Source of the DNA: Euptelea pleiosperma
Taxonomy: Eukaryota; Streptophyta; Magnoliopsida; Ranunculales; Eupteleaceae
Length of the DNA stretch: 64,000 nucleotides
Assembly (NCBI GenBank): GCA_035048495.1
Contig: CM068546.1
Span: 11,042,435 to 11,106,434, forward strand
Direction: 5' to 3'
Shown: one piece after another, positions 24,608 to 39,600 of the stretch
Numbering within the stretch: position 1 is the first letter of the stretch
Layout of the letters: every line of letters begins with the position of its first letter
Translations under genes and position numbers: made by a program
Notes under the pieces: generated by a model
What the model saw: only the letters and a program-made list of their open reading frames with translations
Told to the model about the DNA's origin: nothing
The model's database searches: none

Positions 24608-27600
24608 GTAATCGATTTCCTTTTCTTTCTCATATAACTTGTCCCCTTTCGTTTACTGTTTCATCTTAATTGAATTAGAACTTAGAAATTCGTTATACAG
24701 CTTAGAATTACACACATTGTACGGACTTATAGCATTGTTAGGAGAGCTAAATGATCTAAAAAATGCATTCAAGTCTGCGGCTTTAGGAGAAAATACTATA
24801 ATTTGTAAGAGATAGTAATCTTCTTCGAAGATGAAGAATTTCTGTGTAAAAGACTGAAGCATATTTAGGTGTGAGCGTTGCAGTCGATACATCTAGTGAT
24901 ATGCCATCACTGTTACACTTTGCCAAAATTGAAGGGAATAGATACTCAAGATAGATGTACATGGTATTGGAAAAGCTAGACCAGGTGTTCTGATCCAAAG
25001 AAGTGAGTCAAAGAAGATTGTCAAGATCGATGAAGAAATATTAATTTCCAACTATGTGTTTGACAATGTTATTGGTCATTGACTATTAGGACCCCGATAA
25101 AATAAAAGAATGTTGATTCAGATGGTTTGGTAATGGACAACGAAGGCAAATGACAACACCTGTTAGAAGGTGCGTTTTAGTGCAGGTTGAAGGCTCTAAA
25201 AGGGCAGCTTGCTAAAAGAAAAGAAAAGGGTGCCAAAAGGCTGAAAATGACATGGATTGAGGTAGTAAGAAAACATTTGAAGATACACGCTTTAGTAGAA
25301 GATATGGCTCTAGATAGAATTGAATGGTGGAGCAAGATTCGTGTTTCCAACCACAAATAGTTATGATATGATTTTGGTTCTTCTATAATTATCAAATGAG
25401 TATTTTGTAATAGACATGCCCGAAATCAATATTCTAGGCTCCATAGTTTATCATACATGAGAGCATACAATAAAAATTGTAACTTAAATTATATCTTTAG
25501 CATTTGTACCATCCTGTTCAAGGACATGACAGTTCATGTGCAATTTACAACTAAAGTACACATCGGCATAATGGAATGAATAATCATAAGTAAATTTTAT
25601 ACTTATCTGTAATTACACCCTTCGATTCGATTGATCCTCCATGCCTAAAATAGTTGTTTGTTCCTACCTCTCACTCAAGAATGGGATGACAATGGTCCAC
25701 TGGCAAGCTTGTTTTAATCTTGGATGCCGCATTGGAATCCTGAAGTACCGCAAATGGACGCGCGGTCCCCTTTCTTCAATGGTGGAAGCAGGAGCAATAC
25801 GCCCTGAGTTGTATAAAATCCATGCTTACTGAATGCGTTTTGGTGCGAGTTTTTGGTCTCTCCACTTCAAGGGAAGTGGGGGATACTCTCAAAACCATTT
25901 TTCAACAATAATCTCAGGCTCAGTTATCGTATCAATGAGGCAACTTCAAACTATTCAAAAAGGAGGGTCATCTACAGTCGAGGGGACTTAATAAAATAGC
26001 TGAAAAGTCACTCGCAGAAATGGTTTTTGATCATCCTCACAAAAATTTGCCTATTTCGACATTTTGTAACCATATGAAAGGTGGATTACAAGTTAAAAGA
26101 ATTATGGACTGTCCATTTTGTTGTCAGGGACCTAGTTGCAATATTTATATTGTATAGGGACCCATTTGTAATTAGTGGTTTTTACCACCTTATTAATATA
26201 AAAGGTGAAATCGTGTAGGCTTTCACTAAGCTCTACACGATTCCCTCTTTCCCCAATCTCTTCCTTCTCCATCTTCTCTCCTCTCTAATCTTCTAACCCT
26301 AATCTCTTAGATCTATTTGCTATTGATTACAATCTAAGCAACAACATGGTATCAGAGCATGGTTACGCAACCATGGCTCAATCCTAGTGGTTGGAGATAA
26401 CCCTAGGAATTCATTATTCCGCAAAGAAAGCTTCACCAAAGTAGGAGATCATCTCCCATGGGAAGCTGCAGACATTAGAGGTTCTTGAAACCCTAATCGC
26501 ACCACTCCAGAAGGTTGGAGAAGTGATTCCCAAATTAGTAGGTCCTTCCAGAAGAGGGAGAAAACCCTCCAAGACCAAGCCGCACCTGCCAGAAGGAGGA
26601 TTAGATCTCTCCAAAGCAGATCGCACCACTCTAGAAGGCTGGAGAAGTGATTTTAGGGTAGATCGCACCTGTCAGAAGCCAGGAGAACCCTCACGGACCT
26701 AACCGCAGGCTCCCGAGTTTGCTCAGATCCACCCTAGGGGTAACCGCACCCCTCAGAAGCCAGGAGAATTGCTCCCAGGTGCAACTGCACCCTCCAGGAG
26801 CTAGGAGAACTGCTCCCAGGTGCATCTGCACCCTCCATAGGAGCAGAGAACTGCTCCCAGGTGCAACCGCACCCTCCATAAAAGTAGAGAACTGCTCCTA
26901 GGTGCAACCGCACCCTCTAGAAGAGCAGAGAACTGCTCTCCGACCCTACCGCAAGTCTCTAAAGGTTCTTCGAGAACCACAAATCTCCTCTCAGCCTCCC
27001 TCTGGACAGTGTAAGCCCTTCTGGACATCATGAGCACCTCTGAGGAACATGAGGAAACTTCCTCGGCCAAGTAGGAGATTGTTGTTACTCCTCCGGTTAC
27101 AGGGAGCCATAGCGATCATAACCCGGGCTTGTAGATTACTATTGTTCGTCTAGATGGGACTAACTATCTCGAGTGGTCCCAATCCGCCAGGATGTACATC
27201 ATCGGACGGGGTAAAGTTGGATATATCACTGGACTACTTCACTCATGCATCCGTCGATCAGTGAGGGCTTCCTATTTCTCCTGACTGCCAAGCACGTATG
27301 GGACTCAACTTCCCAAACCTATTCCCAAGTTGGGAATTTTGTATGAACTCCGGCAGGAGATGACTCACTTCAGACAGGGGGATCTCCCATTGGCCTCCTA
27401 CTATGCTGGACTATGCAGCAAGAGGGAAGAGGTAGATTACTACTAGACCTTTATTCCTGCGTGTACCATTGATACCGTAGAGTTTCGTAAGATGGTGACC
27501 CAAGACCGCATTTTTGCTTTCCTCGGTGGCTTGAACCAGATTTATGAACATGCACGTGGGAATCTCTTGGGTAGAGATCCACCTCCAGACTCCATCGCAC

Positions 27601-30600
27601 AAGTGTACTCCTATATTCAGAACGAAGATAGCCGCAAACAAGCCATGGGCTCAAAACAGCCCTGTTATTCCGTTATCTGAGAAGTTGGCCCTAGCCACTC
27701 AGAAATGGAATCGTCCCGCTCCCAAGGATGGAAACCCCGATGATCGCAAGCGTCTTCGGTGTGATCATCGTGGCAAGTGCCGCCACACTCGAGAGACTTG
27801 TTAGAGTCTTCATGGTCACCCTGCACAATTCTCTGGGGGGAAACAAGGCTAATCTAACAAGCCTTACAGTGCAAAACAAGGGACTTCAGCTGCTCATGCC
27901 AGCTAGGAGACTTCAGATGTGACACCCTCAAGATCGGCTAGTTCCCTTTCTATTACGAATATCGACCGACTTCGTCAACTTATTTCTTAGCTGTATGGCC
28001 CTTCCACGTCTACCTCAGCCTTTGCTCAGATAGGTACATCCTACTTGGCCTACCATTTGTCCATGGCACCCACTGGTCCATCCTGGATCGTTGACTCAGG
28101 TGCCTCTGACTATATGACTGGTATGCCCTCCTTTTTCTCCACCTATCATATCTGCTCAGGTAAGGATAAGGTTAGGGTGGCAGATGACACTTTTTCTTCT
28201 ATCTCAGGGAAGGGCTCCATCTCTACCACTCCCACCCTGTCCTTAACTTCTGTTCTTCACGTTCCTAAATTCACATCTAATTTGCTTTCGATGAGTCACC
28301 TTACCAAAAATCTTCATTGCAGTGTGACCTTTTTTCCCACTCACTGTGTGTTTCAGGACTTGGAGACAAGGAGGACGATTGGCAGTGGTCGTGAGGATGG
28401 TGGATTGTACCTACGTGACAGTCAGCCTACTACTTACTTAGTTGCCCACCAGTCTAGTGCGAGTGTCAGTAAATCTAGGATCAATAAAGACCTGTTAATA
28501 CGATGGCATAACAGGCTCGGTCATTTACCGCTTTCTAGTTTGAGGACCATGTTCCCTCAGTTTACTTCTATTCCCCCATTTGAGTTTCAGTGTGAAACGT
28601 GTGTACTTTCCAAGCAATGTCGGGTGCATTTCCCGACCAGTTTTAATAAAAGCACTTTTCCGTTACAACTTGTGCATTCTGATGTGTGGGGTCCTAATCC
28701 CATCACTTCTCTCTTTGGTTTTCGATATTTTGTGGTGTTTGTGGACGATTACAGTTGCTACTCCTGGATTTACCTTATGAAATCCAAGAGTGAGGTTAGT
28801 GCTATTTTTCAGTCCTTCCACAAATGGTGTGCAATCAGTTAGACACCAAGCTGAAAGTTTTGCGCACCGATAATGGGGGAGAATACATGTACAGTGGCCT
28901 TGCTGCCTATTTAGAGGAGCATGCATTCTCCATCAGACTTCATGTGCTGCCACCCCTCAACAGAATGGGACCGCTAAGTGGAAGCATCGCCATATCCTTG
29001 AGGTAGCCCGCGCACTTCTTATTTGTGCTGGGGTACCAAAGGGGTATTGGGCTGATGCCGTCTCATCTGATCAATCGTATGCCGTTGCGTGTCCTGGACA
29101 CCAAGTCTCCTCTGTCCATCTTGTTTCCATCCCTTCCTATGTTCACCGTTCCCCCCAAAGTGTTCGGTTGTGTCTGTTATGTCAACTCTAATCACCGGAA
29201 GGACAAGTTGGACCCTAAGGCTGTTCGTTGTGTCTTCCTCGGTTATTCCTCCACTCAGAAGGGATACCGATGCTATCATCCCAGTACTCGTCGTCGGTTT
29301 ATATCCTTGGATGTCACTTTCTTTGAGAACCTTCCCTTCTTCTCCGTTGATCGGACTTCTCTTCAGGGAGAGTTTATGAGTATTGACGAGAATCCAGTAT
29401 CTCCACAAGGGGAGGCTCCTCTACCTGTGCCTCCTGATTTGCTTGTTGATTTGTGCGCCGCGTTTTCCATTGACACTCCACCACAGGGACCACAGCTGAA
29501 GATGCATGTCAGACGGAATCCGAAAGCGAAACAATCCACTACTCACACGCCCTGCCAAGAACTCCAACTCGATCCAGGTAACCTTGTTGAACCCCATGAT
29601 GATATGTCAATTGTTCCTTTTGCCATTCCTCCTGTTGATATTGATATGCCAATTGCCCACCATTAGGGTGTTCGATCGTGTGTTACCAAGCATCCGATTT
29701 CTCACTTTGTCTCATATCAGCAACTGTCTCCATCTTTTAGAGCATTTGCTACCTCTCTATCTAGTGTTTCCCTACATCTAGTGTCTCAGAGGCTCTTAGC
29801 CAACCATAGGGGAAAGCGGCCATGCTAGATCTTTTGACGGCCCTAGAGAAGAATGGTACATGGGACTTGGTTCCATTGCCCAGAGGAAAAAAACTAGTGG
29901 GATGCAGATGGGTGTATACAGTGAAGTACAAATCAGATGGGAATATTGATAGGTACAAAGCAAGATTAGTCGCGAAATGGTACACTCAGACATATGGCAT
30001 CGACTACCAAGAGACGTTTGCTCCGGTAGCGAAGATGAACTCTATTCGAGTGCTGTTGTCTCTTGCAGCAAACCTGGGATGGCCTCTACGTCAGTTGGAT
30101 GTTAAGAACGCCTTCCTCCATGGAGATCTAGAGGAAGAGGTGTAAATGATCATTCCTCCCGGATACAGCTTGACCGGGGCAAGAATCTTGTCTGCCGATT
30201 GAAGAAAGCCCTGTATGGGCTTAACAGTCACCCAGAGCATAGTTCGAGAGATTCAGTTTTGCAGTGAAAAAGATTAGCTATTCTCAGAGTCAAGCTGATC
30301 ATACACTGTTCATTAAACGGAGTATAGGCCGGATCACTGCTCTTATAGTATATGTGGACAACATTGTGGTCACGGGAGACGACCAGGATGAGGTTTGTCG
30401 ATTGAAAACATACCTAGGGACTGAATTTGAGATTAAGGATCCGGGTGGCCTTCGATATTTTCTGGGTATCGAAGTGGTGAGATCACAGCAGGGTGTGTTT
30501 ATCTCGTAGCGGAAATACGTCCTTGATCTGCTTCATGAGTCAGGGAACTTGGGAGCGAAGCCAGCAGATACTCCAATTGATAAGCAGCATTGACTGAATC

Positions 30601-33600
30601 CTATAGATGGGGATCGAGTCACAGATACATGCCATTTTCAGAGACTGGTTGGATGCCTTATATATCTCTCGTTGACACGACCTGATATTGCATATGCTGT
30701 GAGTGTCATCAACCAGTTCATGCATGCACCTCACTCCCCACACCTTGAGGCAGCCTACAGGGTTCTTTGCTATCTCAAAGGTTCATCGGGAAATAGCATA
30801 TTATTCGGAAAGAATGGGCACTTGCGGGTTGAAGCCTATACCGATGCTGATTGGGCAGGATCTGTTACTGATAGGCGCTCCACATCCGGATATTGTACTT
30901 ATGTTGGGGCAATCTGGTTTCTTGGCGCAGTAAGAAACAACTGGTTGTAGCCCGTTCCAGCGTTGAAGCAGAGTACCGATCTATGGCTCATGGAGTATGT
31001 GAGCTATTGTGGTTGAAGACCATGCTCAACGAGCTTGGGTACCCTGTCAAGGGCCCTATGCAGTTGTATTGTGACAATAAGGCGGCCATCAGTATCGCTC
31101 ACAATCCAGTGCAGCACGACAAGACGAAGCACATTGAAGTGGATCGGCATTTCATCAAAGAAAAACTCGGCCAAGACCTTATCTGTACACCTTATGTAAA
31201 CACCACCAAGCAGGTTGCGGATGTGTTAACTAAGGGAGTCACTAAGGGGGTCCTTGATCATCTTTTATCCAAGTTGGGCATGATGGATATTTTCGCACCA
31301 GCTTAAGGGGGAGTGTTGTCAGGGACCTAGTTGCAATAATTATATTGTATAAGGGACCCATTTGTAATTAGTGGTTTTTACCACATTATTAATATAAAAA
31401 GGTGAAATCGTGTAGGCTTTCACTAAGCTCTACATGATTCCCTCTTTCCCCAATCTCTTCCTTCTCCATATTCTCTCCTCTCTAATCTTCTAACCCAAAT
31501 CTCTTAGATCTATTTGCTATTGATTACAATCTAAGCAACAACACATTTCACCATGAATTTCAATTTCAATTTTTTTTTGATAAATGTGTATAATTCATTA
31601 AAAAGGGAAAAACTCCCGAAAAGAAACAAAAAGGAGAAATTGCCTCCTTACAAAGGAGGAGGTTTCCCGAGTAATTCATCCCATATATATACAAAAGTTT
31701 CGAAAAAACACCCTCTAAAGAGAAGGAAAACAGATGACCAAAGGAAAAGATACGCTTTCACGTGCAAGATTATCTTGGGGATCCCTTCCTCACTGCCTTC
31801 AAAAATCCTACGGCTTCTTTCCTTCCAAATCGCCCACAAAATGAAGAAAATGCTGAAGGAGCGGACTTTTCTCGGAGAAAGAATCGAACACCACCCCTTG
31901 AAACAAGCCACTCACCTGCTGTGGATAAACATATGGCAAACCAAAAAGACCGAGAAAGATCTGCCAGATAACAAATGTGAAGCTACAAGGAAGGAACAAG
32001 TGATTAACCGACTTAGCTTCCGAGTTGCACATGACACATCTGTTCGGCACCTGCATCCGTCTACTAATCAAATGATCCAGAGTAAGAATCTTGTTCCTTA
32101 TTGCAATCCACATGAAGAACTTGATTCTGGAAGGAATGAGAGGCTTCCAAACTATACGGGCGGGAAATTCCTTTTGCTTCTCCCCGAAATACTCCATATA
32201 CAATGATCTGACAGAAAAAGATCCTTTAGGATCCCATTTCCAAACTCTTTTATCAGATTCCTCCGTCAAACAGGGGTTAACACCTACTTGGTCCAGAAGA
32301 GCGACAAGATTGTCCATCTCCCAATCATTGTTACTTCTTCTAAACACAAAATTCCAGGAGTCTAGGCCTTCACTTCTAACCGTGCATTCTTGAATAAGAG
32401 CCCCTTGGTATTAGACACCTCCGAGACATGTATGTGGCTCTCCTCGCCAAATGGTTATGGAGATTTGGCGAAGACGTAGATAGCGTGTGGAGAAAGGTGG
32501 TTGGTAGTATGTATGGCATAATTCAGCATGGTTGGGAGAGTGATTCGGTTCATTCCTCTTATGGTGTCAGTATGTCGAGAGGGATCCGGAATAACTGTGT
32601 ATTTTTCGACTTGGGTATTATGATTAAAATAGGGAAGGGAGACATGGTTCATTTTTGGGAAGTTAACTGCTGTGGAGAGGCTCCTTTGAAAGATGAATTT
32701 CCTATTCAATGGTCTATACTCAATTCCACATTTTATAAAAAAGAAATTTCATAAGGGATGATTTTGATCAGCAAAACTTGGGCCTTGAAGGGTTCCACAT
32801 AGGCGTGTTAAATGGCGTGTAAACATATCTTGGCCAATATATAAATATGTATTAGTTTGTGTGTGGGGGGGAAATCTGGATCTCTTCTCTTTAATACCAG
32901 ATTTTTACACATGGAGAGCTGACGTGGCAATCTAGATCATCCATGTAACAACCATCCTCTGGTTTGGCAATCTAACTTGCATTTTACTTTTCACTTACTA
33001 ATTGCAGCCATTGAATTTTATTTTATTTTTAAATAGGAAAGATCTAAAAAAATGCCTCTTTTTGATACTTGGTGAATTGCTAGTGAGATGAAACTTGCCA
33101 TGTAAGGGGATGCTGTGGTGGCGAAATGCATGGACCCCTTTGGGCCAACCACCACAGCTGCCATGTGTAAAGAAAACCTGCCATTCCTGAGCATAGTCAC
33201 AAAAATTTATGACTTTTTGAAAAACATCGCTAAAATCTCCGATTTTTCAAATTCACGAATCAATTGCTAGTTAATCGACAAAATCTCCAATTAATCGAAA
33301 AGCTAGGCGTCGACCCATTTTTTCCCCCTTCTGATTTCGATTTTGCCGATTTTTGAATTTTGATTATGAATGATGAATCATGCTTATGAGTTATAACTTA
33401 TTATTATGGAATTATAAATGTGTTTTGTTAAAAACAACATTTCTAACTTGAAATATGCCATGATATATTTTTTTATTTTTCCCAATTTTTACCGAATTTT
33501 TCCGAATTTTCCCAACTTGACTCCTTGCCAATTTATTGCCGAATCTCGACTTTGTGACTATGTTCCTGAGATACATACATACATACACACATATATATAG

Positions 33601-36600
33601 AAATATATATTATAAAAATAGTGTAATACTTTTTTTTCTTGTTATAGTTAGCAAGCGATGCACATTTTAAAGTTGATTTTCTTAAATTAGATTTGCAAAT
33701 ATGCAATAAGATTTTTGTATATCCTAAATGACATCGTCATCATCATGCACCTTATCCCAGTTTATTTGGGGAAATGACTTCCTGGAGTTATGTAGTTATT
33801 TTTCTTCTGTTATCTTAGACTACTAATTTCCTTAGGTAGATAGTGTTCAATGTGTAAATTACCATACATTTCCTTGTTAAATGTTAAGAGTTATAGCAAC
33901 AGATTCATTGACTTATTCCGTTATTTGGGATTAAAAGCTCTTTTTATTAGTTGTTAGAAATTGAAGACTACATTTTTCTCTCATTTTATCTTTTCCCTTA
34001 TTTTACATGTCTTTGTGATCATTCAATTGCATCGTTTTGGCAACATTCGCTAGTGGAAGTGAATTTTGTTTCATTGAAGAGTTAACTTACGTGTCAGGTC
34101 GAAGAACTGAGGAGCAAGGGTTATGAGCCCTATGCTTATAGGTGGGATCGAACTCATACTGCTAATCAGCTGCAAGATATATATAAGCATCTGGGAAATG
34201 GTGAAGAATCAAGTGGTGAAGAGGATTTGGTGGTAATAGCTGGAAGAATTGTTGCTCGTAGAGCATTTGGAAAACTAGCTTTTTTGACTTTAAGGGATGA
34301 ATCCGGGACAATTCAGGTGTGCTTATCCCTCATTATTGGTTTTGCTATGTTCTTGAATTCATATATGTGCTGATATTGTACATGCATTTCTAGCTGCGAC
34401 ATGCATATTTAAGGGAAATGCGAATGCTGTATTTTGGGCCGTTGATGTTTTTTTTTCGGCAAGTTTTTAAATCTGTTTCGAGATCCATTTCAGTCTTCGC
34501 TGAAACTGAAACAAAATCCTGAAATTTCAGTGAAGATACTGTGAATTTTGTATCTAACTTTGCCAAAATTGCAAAATTGTCTGAAACTGAAATGAAATCT
34601 TGATATTAAATAAGTTTCACTGAAATTTAAGACTCTAGTTCTCAGTAACATGTCAAAATCTCTTATCATTATTATAAGCAATATTGTTTAAGTAGAAGTT
34701 CTTCAGTTCTGCACGTAGAGGAAAGAGAAGAGAGAAGATGGGTTATGTGTGTTAACCTTACATACACCCCAATAAATCTTATTTATATTAATAAATGTGG
34801 GCCCTTACATAAGTGAGAAAATAAGTACATAGAGACACCAAACAATAGCTAATAACAGAGACGTCCTTCAACACTCTCCCTCAAGTTGGGACATAGATAT
34901 CAATCATGCCCAACTTGTCCAAGCACTTAGTAAACGGAGCCGATGCAACACCTTTTGTGAGAATGTCTGCTAGCTGATCATATGTAGAAATGAAAGGAGT
35001 GCAGATAACTCCCGATGTCACTTTTTCACGAATAAAGTGACGATCCACCTCTATGTGTTTGGTCCTGTCATGTTGAACTGGGTTGTGGGCAATACTTATC
35101 GCCGCCTTGTTGTCGCAATATAATGACATGGATCCTTCTACTGGGAAACCGAGTTCTCCAAGTAACACCTTAAGCCACAATAACTCATAGACACCATGGG
35201 CCATTGATCGGAACTCAGCTTCTGCACTCGACCGTGCAACGACCTGTTGTTTTTTACTTCGCCATGTAACTAGATTTCCTCCCACAAAAGTACAATACCC
35301 TGATGTAGATCGCCTATCATCTTGGGCTCCTGCCCAATCCGCATCTGTGAAACCCTCCACACGCATGTGGCCCTGATGACTGAATAGTAGGCCACGACCT
35401 GGGGAAGATTTTAAGTACCTCAAAATCTTGTAGGCAGCTTCCAAATGTGGAGTCCGAGGAGAATGCATATACTGACTAACTACACTCACTGCATATGCAA
35501 TGTCAGGGCGAGTATGTGCCAGGTATATAAGTCTCCCTACCAATCGCTGGAAGCTACTCACATCCTCCAAAGGCTCTCCGGACTGACCATCGAGTTTATG
35601 ATTTGCCTCAATGGGTGTGTCGACAGGCCGAGCTCCTAGCATACCAGTATCCTGTAGCAAGTCCAACACATATTTCCTCTGGGAGATGAAGATTCCTTTG
35701 CTAGATCTCGCAACTTCTATCCCCAGAAAGTACTTCAACTTACCCGGATCCTTGATTTCAAATTCCAATGCCAAGAACTCCTTCAACTGGGTAATTTTTG
35801 CAGCACAATTACCCGTAACAATGATATCATCGACATATACAATCAAAATCGTCACATCCTCCTTATCACGTCTGATGAACAGAGTATGATCAGCTTGGCT
35901 CTGACTATACCCCATTCGCTTGACTGCCCCACTAAAGCGTTCGAACCACGCTCTTGGAGACTGCTTCAAACCATACAAAGTTTTCTAAAGCTTGCATACT
36001 TTCTGGTTATCCCCAGAAAGTTGAAAGCCAGGAGGGGGCAACATATACACTTCTTCCTTCAAGTCCCCATGAAGAAAAGCATTCTTGACATCGAGTTGAA
36101 ATAGTGGCCAAGACTGGTTCTCGGCAAGAGAAAGAATAACCCTGATAGAGTTGAGCTTGGTTACAGGAGCGAATGTCTCCTTGTAGTCTATCTCATAAGT
36201 CTGAGAGTAACCTTTTGCCACCAATCTTGCTTTGTACCGATCCACTGAACCATTAGGCTTTTGCATTTCACAGTGTAAACCCATTTGCATCCAACGGGTT
36301 TCTTGTCTCTTGGCAAGTCTACCAACTCCCAAGTGCTATTTTTTTTCAATGCATCCATCTCTTCATACATTGCTTCTTTCCACCTGGGATGCTTCAGAGC
36401 TTCTGTAACAGATGAAGGAAGAGCAACCGAGGACAACGAGGTAACAAAGGATTTGTATGACGGAGATAGATTATCATACGAAACAAAGTTAGCAATCGGA
36501 TGTTGGGTACAAGATCTTTTTCCCTTCCTAAGGGCAATAGGAAGGTCAGAGCAACTATCATAAGAAGAGGGAGGAGTGAGATTACCTGGATCCGATAAGG

Positions 36601-39600
36601 ATGACTGTTGGCCATGGAGTTCAGTGGTGATCTGTGTTCCGGGTCGACGCCTTGAGTACACCTGCAGCTCCCCCTACTGGCTAGTACCCCTATCAATAGT
36701 ATCAATCACAGTCGGACTGGGACCACTGTCAGGAGCATCCATAGCCAATGGCAAAGAAACAGAATCAGATGAGACATGCCTTTCCTCACTATTAAGAAGC
36801 TCCCCCTGAGGAAAGGCAGGAGTGAGACTTGAAAAATAAGAGGCCGACTCCAAAAAAGTGACATCCATGGTGATGAACCGCTTACGGGAGGGGGGATGGA
36901 AACATTTATAGCCTTTGTGTGTCGAGGAGTGCCCCAAAAAAACACACTTCAAAGCTTTCGGATTCAGCTTGGTGCGATGCGGACCAAGGATGTGGACATA
37001 ACACACGCAACCAAAGACCTTCGGGGGAACCAGAAAAGGAGGACTCGTAGGACGCGGCAAGTGGTATGAAGTACGGAACTGGAGAGACTGAGACGGCATA
37101 CGATTGATGAGGTAAGCGGCAAGAAGAACTGCATCGGACCAATAGGTTTTTGGAACATGGTGCCACAACAGAAGTGCACAAAGCCACTTCCAACAGGTGT
37201 CTATTTTTGCGTTCAGCAACGCCATTCTGTTGTGGAGTGAAGGCACAAGAATTTTGATGTTCAATGCCATGTTCAACCAAGTACGACTGCAGACCCCCAT
37301 ACATGTACTCCCCCCCTTGATCAGATCGGAGAATTTTAATGCATGTCCCAAACTGAGTAAGAACCATTTTGTGAAACTGTTTGAAGATAGAGTAAACTTT
37401 ATCTTTTGATTTCATGACAAATATCCATGTGCAGCGGGGAAAATCATCCACAAAAGAAACAAAATATCGATAGCCAAAGAAAGAAGTAACAGGGGATGGC
37501 CCCCAAACATCAGTATGAATAATGTCAAAAATAGATAAACTTTTATTACCACGAGGGGGAAAAGTAGTGCGACAATGTTTGGACAGCGCACAAATCTCAC
37601 AATGAAGATCAGACATGGACACTGACTTAAACAACTCAGGGAATAACACCCGTAAATAAGGAAAGGACACATGACCTAAACGAGCATGCCAAGACATAAG
37701 ATGCTCTTTATTGACACTATTGCTAAGATTACTAGACTGAAGGGCTGTAGAGGCTGTAGGAGTCGCATCCAAGAGATAGAGACCACCCACTTAACGTCCA
37801 GTGCCAATCGTCCTCCTCGTGGCCAAGTCCTGAAATACACAGTGAGAAGGAAAAAATGTTGCAGAGCAGTTAAGGTTCTTTGTAAGAGAACTGATAGATA
37901 ACAAGTTAGTGGCAAATTTGGGAACATGAAGTACTGAAGGTAAAGATAGGCCAGAAGAGAGAGTGACACGCCCTTTCCCCGAGACAGATGAAAGGGTGCC
38001 ATCGGCAATGCGGACTTTATCTGCACCAGAACACACAGAATATGAGGAAAAAGAAGATGACATACCGGTCATATGCTCTGAGGCCCCCGAATCAATGATC
38101 CAGGGTGTACCAGTAGTAGAAGCGGAAGCAGAGACAAGGTTGGCAGAGCTGATGATCCCTGATTGTGCGAACGTAGAAGTGGCAGTGGGACCATCCAGTT
38201 GGGCCATAAAGCGACGCAAGTTCTCTATCTCATCTCTAGAGAAGGGTGCTGGGGATGTAGCAGAAAGCTGAGGAGCAGCAGTAGAGGTGGGTGGCGAGTT
38301 CTTTATCTCATCTCTAGAGAAGGGTGCTGGGGACGTAGCAGAAGGCTGAGGAGCAGCAGTAGAGGTGGGTGGCGACTCTGGTGTAGAATCCATAGTCGCA
38401 CTGTGAGCAGTAGTGGGAGTCCTGGGCAACTGTGGTGGTCGACCATGAATTTGGTAGCACCGATCCTTGCTATGGCCTTTACGACTACACCCCTTACACA
38501 CATGTAAGCTCCAACATCGATCCCTGGTGTGGCCCTTCTTGCCACAATGAGCACAAGTAGGTGGAGGACCCCCTCTTGGGGCCACTGGTGGCGACCGAGG
38601 TTTTGGACTTAGGGGCTTTGGAAGTAGACGGGAAGGCAGCCAAGGCGGACTTTTCATGGCCGGGAGAAGGAGACATGACTTCTCTGCGGCTATCATCACT
38701 TTGAACATATGCATATACCTGATTGAGGGATGACAATCTGTCTTTACTAAGCAACTGGACACGGGCTAACTCAAAATCAGCATTCAAGCCGGCAAGAAAC
38801 TCATAACTCCGGTTTTGTTCAACCAACTTTCGATATTGCGAGCCATCCTCTGGGCACTGAGGCGTAAAGACCTGATAAAAGTCCAGTTCTTCCCACATAC
38901 CACGGAGCTTTGCAAAATAATCAGCCAAGGGTAAATCACCTTGACGGAGGGAGGCAATACTCTAGCGCAACTGATACACACGGGCGACATTCTGCTGTTG
39001 CGAATAAGTCTGGGCTGTTGCATCCCAGATCTCCTTGGCCGTGGAAAAAAACATGAATCCTCTGCTAATGTGGGACTCCATAGAGTTAAGGAGCCATGAC
39101 ATAACTGCTAAATTGCCTGTTTCCCATTGTTCAAACTTAGGATCTGTCTCAGCAGGTGCTGGTAATCGACCAGTGATGTACCCTTGTTTCCCTCGACCAC
39201 CAATAAACATCTTGGCAGCCCTAGACCACTCCTAGTAATTTTTTCCAGCCAACTTGGTGGTGGTGATCTGCAAACTCGGATTCTCAAACGACATTGAGAC
39301 TGAAACGGTAGTCCCGGTGGAGCCGGAGGACACATCGGATGCCTTAAACTCATTCAAAGTCGACATCCCCACTCCAAAAAAACAAATAAGAGTACCACAA
39401 AGAGTAACAATCCACAAAGAAATCAAGAAAAAACCCTCAAGAACAGATCTGAAGGTATAGAGGAGAGAACGAGTCCCTCAATGTAAATCACACTTGTTAA
39501 GCAATCACAGAGCAAGGGGTACGCCATAGAGCACCCAAATCACAGCCAAAAGGAGTCAAAACATTTGTAGAAAATGTATGGTGAGTATGCATAGAGAAGG

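Larger units (their letters stand above)
24608..26118 (+). other. LysRS intron 1, first part
   Basis: Mostly unassigned A/T-rich DNA. It holds an RTE LINE tail at 25150-25400 and an unrecognised coding-like stretch at 25625-25830. The final ~200 bp resemble the interior of the 3211-3602 MITE (GATCATCCTCACAAAAATT). The copia element follows directly. Confidence 0.5.
26119..31543 (+). mobile_element. Complete Ty1/copia retrotransposon 1 in LysRS intron 1 (sense)
   Basis: A 5.4-kb element with LTRs of 228 and 230 bp, each TGTTGTCAGGG...CAACAACA, and 5-bp target duplications CATTT (26114-26118 and 31544-31548). The primer-binding site TGGTATCAGAGC (initiator tRNA-Met) adjoins the 5' LTR, and a polypurine tract AAGGGGGAG (31305-31313) precedes the 3' LTR. 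Domains run gag, protease, integrase, reverse transcriptase, RNase H, the copia order. The LTRs differ by about 5 substitutions and 2 single-base indels. Coding frames are broken in many places, so it is not autonomous. It lies in the same direction as the host gene. Confidence 0.96.

Noticed and set aside
24316..24633. 105-residue minus-strand frame opposite LysRS exon 1.
   Set aside because: Shadow of the Ser/Thr-rich transit-peptide coding sequence; Val/Glu runs arise from the complement.
26719..27070. Open frames over 26719-26901 (plus) and 26801-27070 (minus) as small repeat proteins.
   Set aside because: They are readings of the 41-bp minisatellite in the copia 1 leader.
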